Shown here: one piece after another, positions 1-7,839 of the stretch
How the letters are laid out: every line of letters begins with the position of its first letter
Numbering within the stretch: the first letter of the stretch is position 1
From: Anaerolineae bacterium
GTDB lineage: Bacteria; Chloroflexota; Anaerolineae; J102
Length of the DNA: 18,335 nucleotides
Assembly (NCBI GenBank): GCA_027036755.1
Contig: JALWDV010000032.1
Location: 1 to 18,335 of the forward strand
Direction: 5' to 3'
Program-made: the position numbers and the translations under genes
The notes under the pieces: model-generated
Database searches by the model: none
What the model was told of the DNA's origin: nothing
The model's input: only the letters and a program-made list of their open reading frames with translations

Positions 1-1191
1 TTCCGAATTGGTGTGGGTGACCGAGTTGTTGAAGAAATTGCCATCGGTGTTGCCGTCGACCGCGCGGCTGGCCGCGCCGCCGTACGCGGTGCTGGATTGG
101 CTGGCCGACTTGTTCAGGGCCAGGTTGGGGGGAGCGGGCGTGGGCGTGGGCGTGGGCTGTCCTCCGACGGTATACAAGGTGTTGACGATGGGATCATCGA
201 TCCGCCCATTGCGATTGGGCGCCACGTTTAGCAAATAGTTGGCGTGACGGCTGTTGACAGTATCGCGTAAAGAGATAACCTCTGACGCCGTCTTGGAGCC
301 AATGCCAGGAGCCCAGAACCAAACGCCATTCCCCTGGATGGTGTCCGCGGCTTCCGCCACCGTGGTGTTGCCGGCAGGAAGGGCGGAAATGCCGCCGACG
401 AGGGGAAGTTCATACGATGCGATGTCGCTGTCGCCATCATGCGCATTGTCACTGATATTGCTCCGGACATTATTGACGAGAATTAATGTTTCGGGAGAAA
501 CGCTTCGCACATAAGCCCGAACCTGAGGATAGACGGTGTTCCAGTTGGTGATCCAGGGCCATCCATCAAACCACAGATATTCGATATGACCATAGTTGGT
601 CAGCAACTGTTGCAGTTGGCCATTGATATAGTTGGCGTCAGTTGTATATTTGGCGTTGGCAAACCAGTTGGGGCTGTCGCCATCAGCTTCGATGGGTCTG
701 TCTGGCGTATCATGATGGGAATCCCAAACAGAAAAGTAAAATCCCACCTTGAGTCCTTTGCTGCGGAATGAATTGACATATCTTTCCACGACATCCACGC
801 CATAGGCGCCCGGAGCCATCACATTGTGGGTGCTGCCGGCGCAATCCCACAAGCAAAAGCCATCCACATGCTTGACGGTGAGTACGCCATACTCCATGCC
901 GGCCGCCTTGGCTGCATCGGCCCATTGATCCGTATCCAGGCCCGTCGGCGCAAAGAAGGATTCATCCAGCCAGGGATGCGCCCACTGATATTTGAAGTTC
1001 CCAAAAGTGGCCATGTTGAAATGGTTGAACATGCCGAACTTCATTGCGAGAAAGTCATTTTGCAATTCTTCAATTGTTCTGGTTTGAGGTGCTGCTGACG
1101 AGGTTTGCGGCCAGGGGCCTGAGAACAGAAATACTGCCATGAGTAAGACTCCCAATAGCACGACTAAAGTCATTTTACTGAGATAACGCAT
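1..1191 (-). CDS. Secreted GH29-type alpha-L-fucosidase with C-terminal discoidin/F-type lectin-like domain (partial, runs off left edge)
   Basis: Reading the minus strand from ATG at 1191 gives 397 codons with no stop down to base 1, so the C-terminus lies outside the window. Residues 1-34 form a signal peptide (basic start, long hydrophobic core, SSAA-type cleavage region). Residues 43-340 match the GH29 fold: KFGMFNHF near 51-58, a conserved VKHVDGF near 106-112, and YLWFDGW near 205-211, in which D209 sits where the family has its nucleophile. A PTPTPTPAPP linker (346-355) leads into NLALNKSASQSS...SRAVDGNTDGN, the usual opening of F5/8-C or fucolectin domains. GH29 enzymes cleave terminal fucose from glycans; the lectin-like tail probably binds fucosylated substrate outside the cell. 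A strong AAGGAGG seven bases before the ATG fixes the start. GH29 assignment is fairly secure; exact linkage specificity is not visible. Confidence 0.88.
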   Translation of the reverse strand, partial: MRYLSKMTLVVLLGVLLMAVFLFSGPWPQTSSAAPQTRTIEELQNDFLAMKFGMFNHFNMATFGNFKYQWAHPWLDESFFAPTGLDTDQWADAAKAAGMEYGVLTVKHVDGFCLWDCAGSTHNVMAPGAYGVDVVERYVNSFRSKGLKVGFYFSVWDSHHDTPDRPIEADGDSPNWFANAKYTTDANYINGQLQQLLTNYGHIEYLWFDGWPWITNWNTVYPQVRAYVRSVSPETLILVNNVRSNISDNAHDGDSDIASYELPLVGGISALPAGNTTVAEAADTIQGNGVWFWAPGIGSKTASEVISLRDTVNSRHANYLLNVAPNRNGRIDDPIVNTLYTVGGQPTPTPTPAPPNLALNKSASQSSTAYGGAASRAVDGNTDGNFFNNSVTHTNSE

Positions 1192-1198
1192 CTAAGGG

Positions 1199-1205
1199 CC
1201 TCCTT
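1199..1205 (-). promoter_or_regulatory. Ribosome binding site of the fucosidase gene
   Basis: The minus strand reads AAGGAGG here, a near-perfect Shine-Dalgarno, seven bases upstream of ATG 1191. It supports that start codon. Confidence 0.75.
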
Positions 1206-1241
1206 AATGTGAAAAAGAAAAGAGAGATTGACGCCAATGGA

Positions 1242-1271
1242 AATATGGCGATTGAATGGTCTCGATTTCAA
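1242..1271 (-). promoter_or_regulatory. Possible sigma-70-like promoter for the fucosidase gene
   Basis: On the minus strand TTGAAA (1271-1266) is followed after 18 bases by CATATT (1247-1242). The match to the -35 consensus is good and to the -10 is moderate. It lies about 50 bases upstream of the coding start. This is pattern matching only. Confidence 0.3.
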
Positions 1272-2056
1272 CGTTGTGATGGCCTTCGCAACGACTAAAT
1301 GACTGAAATTTCCCCTGATGGCATCCGTTCGTTGGATTTGCGTCTGGCGTGCGTTGGCGAGAGACGCGCCGGGGTTGCACAGGACGCGTGCGTGCGCGTT
1401 TAGCCGCAGGCAGGCGCTCTCGGAGCGTTATCGGCATGGGCCGACGCCCCGGGCGCTGGCTCTTTGGCGAGTATAAAGGGGGGGGACTCTTCTGTATCTC
1501 AGGGAGCCTTTTGTGAACACTGACGAAGGATGCTTTGATCCCGGCGTATATCCTCCTGGAGCGGAACCAAAGGCCCTTGTAGCCTGGCGAGACTTACGAG
1601 GTGCAGTGAAGACAAACCTTCTGACCCCCTGAAAATGTCGAGCCGAGATATATTAGCGAGAAGACGAGAGAGTGATTGCTTAAATATAAAGAATTTTATC
1701 AACGACGTCAACTCGCACACACATATTTAGCCAAATCATCAGCTTACCGTAGGCTAAGAGTAGGGAAATCGTAAGAAAAGATAACTGCCGAGGTTCTCCG
1801 AGGAGTTGTGGGGTCAGGCTCCCAAAAGGTAGAATTGAAGCGTGACAAAACAATCAAGTCGGCGCCGGTCAAGGTTCGGCGCATTTGCCCCACGACACGC
1901 TATGGTCGCGTTCCGTCATGCACTGAAGCCCTCAGACGGCGTCGTAGGCCAACGCCTGTCTCAAATCTTTGCACCTGAACCCGGTGACTTTATCATACGG
2001 TTTGAGCAGCCGCCACCAAACATTGATTTGGGTCAGTTTTTTCAATAAGGCCAACT
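1272..2056. other. Long intergenic stretch without a supportable gene
   Basis: About 1 kb separates the divergent fucosidase and upp genes. All frames give only short ORFs (under 90 residues) with no recognisable domain and no good ribosome binding site. A minus-strand frame near 1932-2120 contains an IESYWQNIKKAKLALL segment that could be the decayed tail of a transposase-like gene, but I cannot identify it. A CTGACCCC near 1621 and GGGGTCAG near 1810 are inverted relative to each other and might mark a decayed repeat. Confidence 0.4.
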
Positions 2057-2085
2057 TTGCTTTTTTTATGTTCTGCCAGTATGAT
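2057..2085 (+). promoter_or_regulatory. Candidate promoter of the upp-led gene run
   Basis: TTGCTT (2057-2062) and TATGAT (2080-2085) are separated by 17 bases, a good sigma-70-type arrangement. Transcription would start near 2092 and give a leader of roughly 130 bases before upp. The leader holds two small stem-loops, GAGGA/TCCTC near 2110 and GCCGC/GCGGC near 2180. No known riboswitch is recognisable. Confidence 0.45.
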
Positions 2086-2225
2086 TCGATGGGTGTCTGA
2101 CGCCACAAAGAGGAATCTCCTCGGCAGTAAGGGGATTTCTCGGTCGCTACCCTTCTTTTCAGCACAGTGCATCTCTTTCGCCGCAACTTCGCGGCCACTC
2201 ATTCAATCTGTCGGGGAAAATAAAA

Positions 2226-2879
2226 ATGGCCAAAGTTCATGTTTCCACCCATCCCCTCATTCAGCACAAAGTCACCAAACTGCGCAAAAAGGACACCGAT
2301 TCTCTGCAATTCCGGAATCTGATTCGCGAAATTACGATCTTGCTGGCTTATGAAGCCACCATGGATCTGGAATTGAAGCCCGTCACAGTGCAAACGCCCT
2401 TGGCGGAAGCCGAAGGCTTCGAGTTGCAAGAGCGCATTGGGCTTGTGCCCATCCTTCGGGCCGGTTTGGGCATGGTCAATGGCATCTGGGAGTTGGTTCC
2501 CCAGGCCGAGGTGTGGCACATCGGTCTCTATCGGGATGAGCGCACCCTGAAGCCCGTGGAATACTACAACAAGCTGCCGGTCGCGCCCACGGTGCAGGTC
2601 GTGCTGGTGCTGGACCCCATGCTGGCGACGGGCGGTTCCGCAGTGGCGACGGTTGACATCCTCAAACGCTGGGGGGCCAACCGCATCAAATACATGGGCA
2701 TCATCGGCGCGCCTGAGGGCGTCAAGCATCTGGCCGAGGCCCACCCCGATGTGGATATCTTCCTGGCCGCGTTGGATCAACGCCTGACGCCCGAGCCCGA
2801 GAAGCCCGGCGATCCCCCGCCAGGGTTCATCGTCCCCGGTCTGGGCGATGCGGGCGATCGTCAGTTTGGCACCGCATGA
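2226..2879 (+). CDS. upp: Uracil phosphoribosyltransferase
   Basis: The 217-residue product has the full length of the family (about 208-215). It converts uracil plus PRPP to UMP, the cytoplasmic pyrimidine salvage step. The PRPP-binding loop reads VLVLDPMLATGGSA in the middle of the protein, and the uracil-binding C-terminus reads GFIVPGLGDAGDRQFGT; both are diagnostic. PILRAGLGM in the first half is also a family hallmark. The start at ATG 2226 gives the canonical N-terminus; upstream there is only a GGGG (2213-2216), so the ribosome binding site is weak. The next gene begins 10 bases after the stop, so the two are almost certainly co-transcribed. Confidence 0.96.
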   Translation: MAKVHVSTHPLIQHKVTKLRKKDTDSLQFRNLIREITILLAYEATMDLELKPVTVQTPLAEAEGFELQERIGLVPILRAGLGMVNGIWELVPQAEVWHIGLYRDERTLKPVEYYNKLPVAPTVQVVLVLDPMLATGGSAVATVDILKRWGANRIKYMGIIGAPEGVKHLAEAHPDVDIFLAALDQRLTPEPEKPGDPPPGFIVPGLGDAGDRQFGTA

Positions 2880-2889
2880 GGTCGACGCC

Positions 2890-3393
2890 ATGAGCAGACG
2901 ACCGAGCTGGGACGAGTATTTCATGGGCATCGCCCTGAAGGTGGCCGAGCGCAGCACCTGCGACCGGGCGCACGTGGGCGCGATCATCGTACGCGACCGC
3001 CGCATTCTCACCACCGGTTACAATGGCTCGCCCTCGGGCCTGCCTCATTGCGATGACGTCGGGCATCTGATCGTGGACGGGCATTGCGTGCGCACCCTGC
3101 ACGCCGAACAAAACGCCATCATCCAGGCGGCTTATCATGGCGTTTCGGTGAAGGAGGGCACGATTTACGTCACTCATCAGCCCTGTCTCACCTGCGCCAA
3201 GATGATCATCAACGCGGGCATCAAGCGGGTGGTGTATGCGGGCGAATATCCCGATAACATCGCCCGGCAGTTTTTGGCCGAGGCGGGCGTCAGCCTGCAG
3301 CGCATGTTGCTGCCCGAGGAGAAAATGGCGGCGGTCAGACATCACCCGGAATCGGGCGAAGAATCCGATGATTCGGGCATTACATGCTGCTGA
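2890..3393 (+). CDS. dCMP deaminase (ComEB-like cytidine/deoxycytidylate deaminase family)
   Basis: The 167-residue product carries the zinc-dependent deaminase signature: HAEQNAI (H71, E73 as proton shuttle) and PCLTCAK (C99, C102 as zinc ligands). The N-terminal SWDEYFMGIA and GYNGSPSGLPHC segments are typical of bacterial dCMP deaminases. The enzyme turns dCMP into dUMP, the precursor for dTMP. An in-frame ATG at 2848 would overlap the end of upp; the start at 2890 is preferred because the family's N-terminus begins just there. It sits 10 bases after upp, giving a compact pyrimidine-salvage pair. The last 20 residues (after about 148) are acidic and not conserved. Confidence 0.92.
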   Translation: MSRRPSWDEYFMGIALKVAERSTCDRAHVGAIIVRDRRILTTGYNGSPSGLPHCDDVGHLIVDGHCVRTLHAEQNAIIQAAYHGVSVKEGTIYVTHQPCLTCAKMIINAGIKRVVYAGEYPDNIARQFLAEAGVSLQRMLLPEEKMAAVRHHPESGEESDDSGITCC

Positions 3394-3426
3394 GAAGCCG
3401 CCACTATCCATACAGGAGAGCGCACA

Positions 3427-3609
3427 ATGCGTTTGCAAGAGGGTTATGATCAGTGGAAGCAGAACAGCCTGATAAACATGAAAACCCCGCAGGATTGGCG
3501 GCCCGTCATCGTCGGGCTGGGCATTTTGGCGGCATTCATCGGCGCAGCCTTCGTTAAATTCTATCTGGAAAAGCGTAAGCTCGAACAGTACGAATTGGAG
3601 ATTTCATAA
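3427..3609 (+). CDS. Small single-pass membrane protein upstream of the ligand-gated channel
   Basis: A 60-residue product with an amphipathic, charged N-terminus, one hydrophobic helix at about residues 26-45 (IVGLGILAAFIGAAFV core) and a basic, charged tail (KFYLEKRKLEQYELE). There is no signal-peptidase site. AGGAG at 3414-3418, eight bases before ATG 3427, supports the start over the internal ATG at 3478. Its stop overlaps the channel's start in a TAATG arrangement, which implies translational coupling and probably matched production. I do not recognise a family. From position it may be an accessory subunit or assembly factor of the channel; that is inference. Confidence 0.78.
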   Translation: MRLQEGYDQWKQNSLINMKTPQDWRPVIVGLGILAAFIGAAFVKFYLEKRKLEQYELEIS

Positions 3610-5519
3610 TGCGCTTTCGTCGGCGTCGGAAGGAAAGGACTGCTGGTCAGCCGCTGCGATTGTTGGTCCTGGCTGCGCTCATCGCCATTCAATTGGCCCC
3701 CCTGTTCCCTTTGCGCGTACGCGCTGATGAACCTGTGAAAAGGGTGCAGATCGTCCAGGGCGAGGTCATACCCCATGGGTTTGGTCTGGTCTACCGGGTA
3801 AAGGATTTGAAAACCCTGGATCGGCTGTATGTCAGGGTGCACACCGAGACCGGCAATCTCGATCCGCTGGCCGCACTGGTGAGCGGAGACGCCGATGTGC
3901 TCAAGATCGATCTCGCCTTCAACGAGGCGGTGAATAAAGCCATCACCGAAGGCCGCGATCCCGTGGCCATGCTGCCCGATTTTGCAGACAGGCATTTTAT
4001 CGTCTGGGATGATGACAGCGGGGGCGGTTATGACGCCGCATTCGAGAGCGTGATCCCCGAAGACGGCGATTACAAAATCCTGGTGCACCCCAATCCGGCG
4101 CACCCCAACTGGGGGAAATTCAGCCTGGCGGTGGGGGTCAACGAACCGGGCGTGCTGACGGGCGAGGCCAAGCCGACGGGCCGGGATTTCGTTTCGGAGA
4201 TTCAGATTTTCCCGCCGATGCAGGCAGTGCAGGAAATGACAGGGACGGTGAAAGCCGGCGCGCCAAAGCAATTTCATATTCGTCCGCTCAAAGCAGGCGA
4301 TACGATTTACGCCTACGCCGAAACTTCGGCCGACGGCGGCTCCCCCATCATCCGCCTGAAGGATTACGGGGACAAGCTGCTATCCGTGGGATTCACCACG
4401 AAAGATGGGCAAAAGCCCGTGACGCTGCAATACACGCTGAAACAGGACGCGGAAAATTACACTCTGACGCTGGATGAAATGGGCGAGGGCGTCGAGAGTA
4501 GCGATTTTCGGATGCTGGTGGGCGTCAATGCGCCCGATGTGCTCACCGGGCAGGCGCAGCCCACGCCCGGTGAGGCGGTGCTGCAGGAGCCCATTCCCGT
4601 GCAGATCGGCGTCAAGATGGATCAGATCACCGATGTGGATCAGAAATCGGAGAATTTTGGCGTGGTGGATACGTTGCAGATGGAATGGCAAGACCCCAAG
4701 CTGGCGTTTGATCCCGCGGCCTGCGATTGCAAATACAAGTCTCTCAGCATCAGCGATTTCATCAAATATGTGGCCGCTCACGGCACGGTCTGGCCCGAGT
4801 TCGTTTATTTCAATCAGCAGGGACGTCGCGATATCCAGAACGGGTTGGTGGTGGTGTTCAGCGATGGCCGGGCCATCTACTACGAGCGCTCCACCGTCAC
4901 CCTGCAAGCGCCCGATTTCAATTTCCGACTCTATCCTTTCGACACCCAGACATTCTACATCCGCATCCGCCAGGTGTTCCCCAACCATCTCTTCACCTTT
5001 ACCGAGCTGCCCGATTTTTCCGATACGGGCAACCAGCTTGGCGAAGAAGAGTGGGTGATCCAGGATAAATGGACGGAGATCGAGAACGTCGATAACGTAT
5101 CCCAGTTCAGCTTTGGTTTTACGGCCAACCGGCATTTGATGTATTACGTCGTGCGGATTTTCGTGCCGGTGCTGATCATTATCATCGTCTCCTGGTTCAC
5201 CTTTTTCCTCAAGGATTACAGCAAGCGGGTGGATGTGGCCAGCGCTAATTTGCTGGTCTTCGTGGCCTTCAACTTCACCATTTCCGACGCACTTCCGCAT
5301 CTTGGCTACGCCACCATTCTGGATTTCGTGTTGGTGACGACTTTCGTCATCACGGGCGTGGTCGTCATCTTCAATGTGTGGCTGAAACGGCTGGAGGTGA
5401 CTCAAAAAGAGTCCATCGCTCAGACCATCGATAAATACAGCATCTGGCTTTACCCCATTCTTTATTTTGCTGCGTTTGCTTTGGTTGCTTTTTTCTTCAC
5501 CAAAGGCGGCATTCAATAG
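3609..5519 (+). CDS. Prokaryotic pentameric ligand-gated ion channel (Cys-loop receptor family) with two extra N-terminal domains
   Basis: 636 residues, about twice the length of ELIC or GLIC. Residues 1-39 look like a signal sequence. Residues about 55-185 and 208-315 are two related beta-rich domains, each ending in a (V)GVNxPxVLTGxAxPT motif (175-190 and 304-319); they resemble PPC-type jelly-roll domains. Residues about 326-505 are the ligand-binding beta-sandwich, with the superfamily loop YPFDTQ at 442-447. M1 is about 512-534 with its conserved proline (P520), M2 about 539-560, M3 about 568-593, M4 about 610-631. The M2-M3 loop LPHLGYATILD (562-572) closely fits ELIC-like and eukaryotic receptors. 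Known relatives form cation channels in the cytoplasmic membrane; the double N-terminal domain recalls DeCLIC. A CDC pair (372-374) lies in the ligand-binding part. The ligand is unknown. Confidence 0.9.
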   Translation: MRFRRRRKERTAGQPLRLLVLAALIAIQLAPLFPLRVRADEPVKRVQIVQGEVIPHGFGLVYRVKDLKTLDRLYVRVHTETGNLDPLAALVSGDADVLKIDLAFNEAVNKAITEGRDPVAMLPDFADRHFIVWDDDSGGGYDAAFESVIPEDGDYKILVHPNPAHPNWGKFSLAVGVNEPGVLTGEAKPTGRDFVSEIQIFPPMQAVQEMTGTVKAGAPKQFHIRPLKAGDTIYAYAETSADGGSPIIRLKDYGDKLLSVGFTTKDGQKPVTLQYTLKQDAENYTLTLDEMGEGVESSDFRMLVGVNAPDVLTGQAQPTPGEAVLQEPIPVQIGVKMDQITDVDQKSENFGVVDTLQMEWQDPKLAFDPAACDCKYKSLSISDFIKYVAAHGTVWPEFVYFNQQGRRDIQNGLVVVFSDGRAIYYERSTVTLQAPDFNFRLYPFDTQTFYIRIRQVFPNHLFTFTELPDFSDTGNQLGEEEWVIQDKWTEIENVDNVSQFSFGFTANRHLMYYVVRIFVPVLIIIIVSWFTFFLKDYSKRVDVASANLLVFVAFNFTISDALPHLGYATILDFVLVTTFVITGVVVIFNVWLKRLEVTQKESIAQTIDKYSIWLYPILYFAAFALVAFFFTKGGIQ

Positions 5520-5573
5520 CATTTCCCTTCCAACCCTTTCACCAATCCAATCCCACTCAAAAGGAGCGACGTT

Positions 5574-7484
5574 ATGGACAGACATGATGACATCGTGGCG
5601 GCGGAACATGAGATTTATTATCCCTCGCCCGAAGTGGTGGAACAGGCTTACATCAAGGATTACGATGCAGTCAGGGAGAAGGCGCTGGCTGACATCGAGG
5701 CTTTTTGGGCTGAGCGCGCCCAGGAGCTGGACTGGTTCGAGCCGTGGGAAAAGGTGCTGGATGATTCCAATGCGCCTTTTTACAAGTGGTTCGTTGGGGC
5801 CAAGACGAACATCGTCTACAACGCCCTGGATCGACACATCAAGACCTGGCGCAAGAATAAAATCGCGCTGATATGGGAAGGCGAACCGGGTGACCGCCGC
5901 TCTTATAGCTATTATCGTTTGTGGCAAGAGGTGAACAAGTTCGCCAACGTCTTGCGCAGTCTGGGCGTGAAGAAGGGCGACACCGTGACTATCTACATGG
6001 GGCGCGTGCCCGAGTTGCCCATTGCCATGCTGGCCACGGCCAAAATCGGAGCCATGCACTCGGTGGTGTATGGCGGTTTTAGCGAACAAGCCCTGGCCGA
6101 CCGCATCGAAGACGCCCAGAGCCGGGTGCTGGTGACTGCCGATGGAGCCTGGCTGCGGGGCAAGACCGTCAACCTGAAGGACATCGCGGACGAGGCGGTG
6201 CATCGCTCGCCCGTGGTGGAGCATGTTGTGGTGGTCAAGCGCACGGGCCAGGAAGTGAACATGGAGCAGGGGCGCGATTATTGGTATCATGATCTGATGC
6301 GCCTGCCCATTGCCAGCACCTACGCCGAGACCGAGGTGATGGACGCGGAAGACCCCTTGTTCATCCTCTATACCTCGGGCACCACGGGCAAGCCCAAGGG
6401 CGTGCTCCACACCCACGGCGGCTATCAGGTCTACACCAGCACCACCCTCAAATGGGTGTTCGACCTGAAGGATGACGACCGCTGGTGGTGCGCGGCTGAT
6501 CCGGGCTGGATCACCGGGCACAGCTACATTGTTTATGCGCCGCTGATTTTGGGCGTCACCAGTTTCATGTACGAAGGCGCGCCCAACTTCCCCTATCCCG
6601 ACCGCTGGTGGCGAATAATCGAGCATTATGGCATCAGTGTGTTCTACACCGCACCCACCGCCATTCGCGGCCTGATGCGCTTTGGCGACGCCTGGCCCAC
6701 GCGCCACGATCTCAGCTCCCTGCGCCTGCTGGGCTCCGTGGGCGAACCCATCAACCCCGAGGCCTGGCGCTGGTACCACCGGGTCATCGGCAAGGAAAAA
6801 TGCCCCATCATGGACACCTGGTGGCAGACCGAGACGGGCGGGTTTATGATTACGCCCGTGCCCTCCTTCCCGCTCAAGCCCGGCTCCGCCACCAAACCTT
6901 TCCCGGGCATCGACGCCGATGTCGTGGACGAGGAGGGCGATCCGGTCAAGCCCAATGAAGACGGCTATCTGGTGATCAAGAGGCCCTGGCCCGGCATGGC
7001 CCGCACCATCTACGGCGATCCCGACCGCTATGTGAAGCAGTATTGGGAGCGCTACAAGGAGCAGGGCTGGTATCTGACGGGAGATTCGGCCCGCAAGGAC
7101 GAGGATGGCTATTTCTGGATCATCGGCCGCATCGACGATGTGATCAAGGTCAGCGGCTATCGACTGGGCACCGCCGAGATCGAAAGCGCGCTGGTAAGCC
7201 ATCCGGCGGTGGCTGAGGCCGCGTGCATCGGCATCCCCGATGAGCTCAAGGGCAATGTCATCTGGGCTTACGTCATCCTGCGGCAAGGCTACGAAGGCTC
7301 GGAGAAGCTAGTGGACGAGCTGAAGAAGCACGTGCGCCACGAGACCGGGCCCATCACCGTGCCCGCCAAGATATTCTTCGTGGACAGCCTGCCCAAGACC
7401 CGCTCGGGCAAGATCATGCGCCGGGTGCTCAAGGCCAAGGCCATGGGAAAGGACGTGGGCGACACCTCCACCCTGGCGTCCTGA
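5574..7484 (+). CDS. acs: Acetyl-CoA synthetase (AMP-forming)
   Basis: The 636-residue product is near the usual family length (about 650). It activates acetate with ATP and CoA to acetyl-CoA via acetyl-AMP in the cytoplasm. Visible signatures are the phosphate loop YTSGTTGKPKG (266-276), WWQTETGG (416-423, whose tryptophan restricts the acyl pocket to small acids), the hinge region GRIDDVIKVSGYRLGTAEIE, and PKTRSGKIMRR near the C-terminus with K613 as the adenylation-step lysine, the residue acetylated in Acs regulation. AAGGAG at about 5561-5566 lies eight bases before ATG 5574. It starts 54 bases after the channel gene with no terminator between, so co-transcription is plausible. Propionyl-CoA synthetase is a less likely alternative. 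Confidence 0.93.
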   Translation: MDRHDDIVAAEHEIYYPSPEVVEQAYIKDYDAVREKALADIEAFWAERAQELDWFEPWEKVLDDSNAPFYKWFVGAKTNIVYNALDRHIKTWRKNKIALIWEGEPGDRRSYSYYRLWQEVNKFANVLRSLGVKKGDTVTIYMGRVPELPIAMLATAKIGAMHSVVYGGFSEQALADRIEDAQSRVLVTADGAWLRGKTVNLKDIADEAVHRSPVVEHVVVVKRTGQEVNMEQGRDYWYHDLMRLPIASTYAETEVMDAEDPLFILYTSGTTGKPKGVLHTHGGYQVYTSTTLKWVFDLKDDDRWWCAADPGWITGHSYIVYAPLILGVTSFMYEGAPNFPYPDRWWRIIEHYGISVFYTAPTAIRGLMRFGDAWPTRHDLSSLRLLGSVGEPINPEAWRWYHRVIGKEKCPIMDTWWQTETGGFMITPVPSFPLKPGSATKPFPGIDADVVDEEGDPVKPNEDGYLVIKRPWPGMARTIYGDPDRYVKQYWERYKEQGWYLTGDSARKDEDGYFWIIGRIDDVIKVSGYRLGTAEIESALVSHPAVAEAACIGIPDELKGNVIWAYVILRQGYEGSEKLVDELKKHVRHETGPITVPAKIFFVDSLPKTRSGKIMRRVLKAKAMGKDVGDTSTLAS

Positions 7485-7506
7485 CGCTTCCCTTCTGCAA
7501 TCCCTC

Positions 7507-7540
7507 AAGCCCTCCGCTCAGCCGGGGGGCTTTTTTGTTT
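7507..7540 (+). terminator. Rho-independent terminator after acs
   Basis: AAGCCCTCCG (7507-7516) pairs with CGGGGGGCTT (7523-7532) with one G-T pair, followed by a T-rich tract. It begins 23 bases after the acs stop and is the first clear terminator since upp. Confidence 0.85.
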
Positions 7541-7614
7541 GCGAATTTCTTCGCCCGGGCCCGTTCGCCTTGCACCATCTGCAAGAAAGCTTACCCGGCG
7601 GAGGCCCCTGAATT

Positions 7615-7643
7615 TTGCATTTCGCCCCATCATCGGTTAAAGT
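7615..7643 (+). promoter_or_regulatory. Possible promoter for the SEC-C mini-protein
   Basis: TTGCAT (7615-7620) and TAAAGT (7638-7643) are 17 bases apart, about 50 bases upstream of the ATG at 7691. Both boxes are imperfect, so this is a weak call. Confidence 0.35.
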
Positions 7644-7690
7644 GCCCCTCGCATTTGTTTTCATCCCACCCTTTACGTCACAGGTGTCTC

Positions 7691-7828
7691 ATGTTCAAAA
7701 TTTTCAATCGCGCCCAACGTCCCCAGCCCGAAGTTCTGGCCAAATGGGGCCGCAATGAAGCATGTTGGTGCGGCAGCGGCAAGAAATACAAACACTGCCA
7801 CATGCCCAAAGATTTTCCCAAGAAATAA
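7691..7828 (+). CDS. SEC-C zinc-binding motif mini-protein
   Basis: 45 residues, ending in RNEACWCGSGKKYKHCH, the SEC-C motif found at the C-terminus of SecA and in many small bacterial proteins. C25, C27, C36 and H37 are the likely zinc ligands. The longer reading from 7535 runs through the acs terminator and is not credible; AGGTGT a few bases before ATG 7691 supports the short start. The basic N-terminal 20 residues have no known domain. SEC-C motifs bind zinc and often mediate contacts with partner proteins such as SecB or ribosomes; the specific role here is unknown. It is flanked by its own candidate promoter and terminator, so it looks monocistronic. Confidence 0.8.
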   Translation: MFKIFNRAQRPQPEVLAKWGRNEACWCGSGKKYKHCHMPKDFPKK

Positions 7829-7839
7829 CCTCCCCCAAG

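Noticed and set aside
1932..2198. Minus-strand 88-residue frame with an IESYWQNIKKAKLALL segment
   Set aside because: It looked like a possible transposase tail, but there is no catalytic motif, no ribosome binding site and no terminal repeats; kept only as a note in the spacer entry.
2092..2225. Riboswitch or PyrR-type attenuator in the upp leader
   Set aside because: Only two short stems are visible; no conserved PyrR box or known aptamer core could be recognised.
2199..3014. 271-residue minus-strand open frame
   Set aside because: Antisense of upp and the start of the dCMP deaminase; no domain.
4380..7286. 968-residue minus-strand open frame
   Set aside because: It is the antisense of the channel and acs genes; the product is rich in H, R, G and A with no domain, while both plus-strand genes have full motif sets.
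7535..7690. N-terminal extension of the SEC-C gene
   Set aside because: It begins inside the T-run of the acs terminator and precedes the likely promoter; not conserved-looking.
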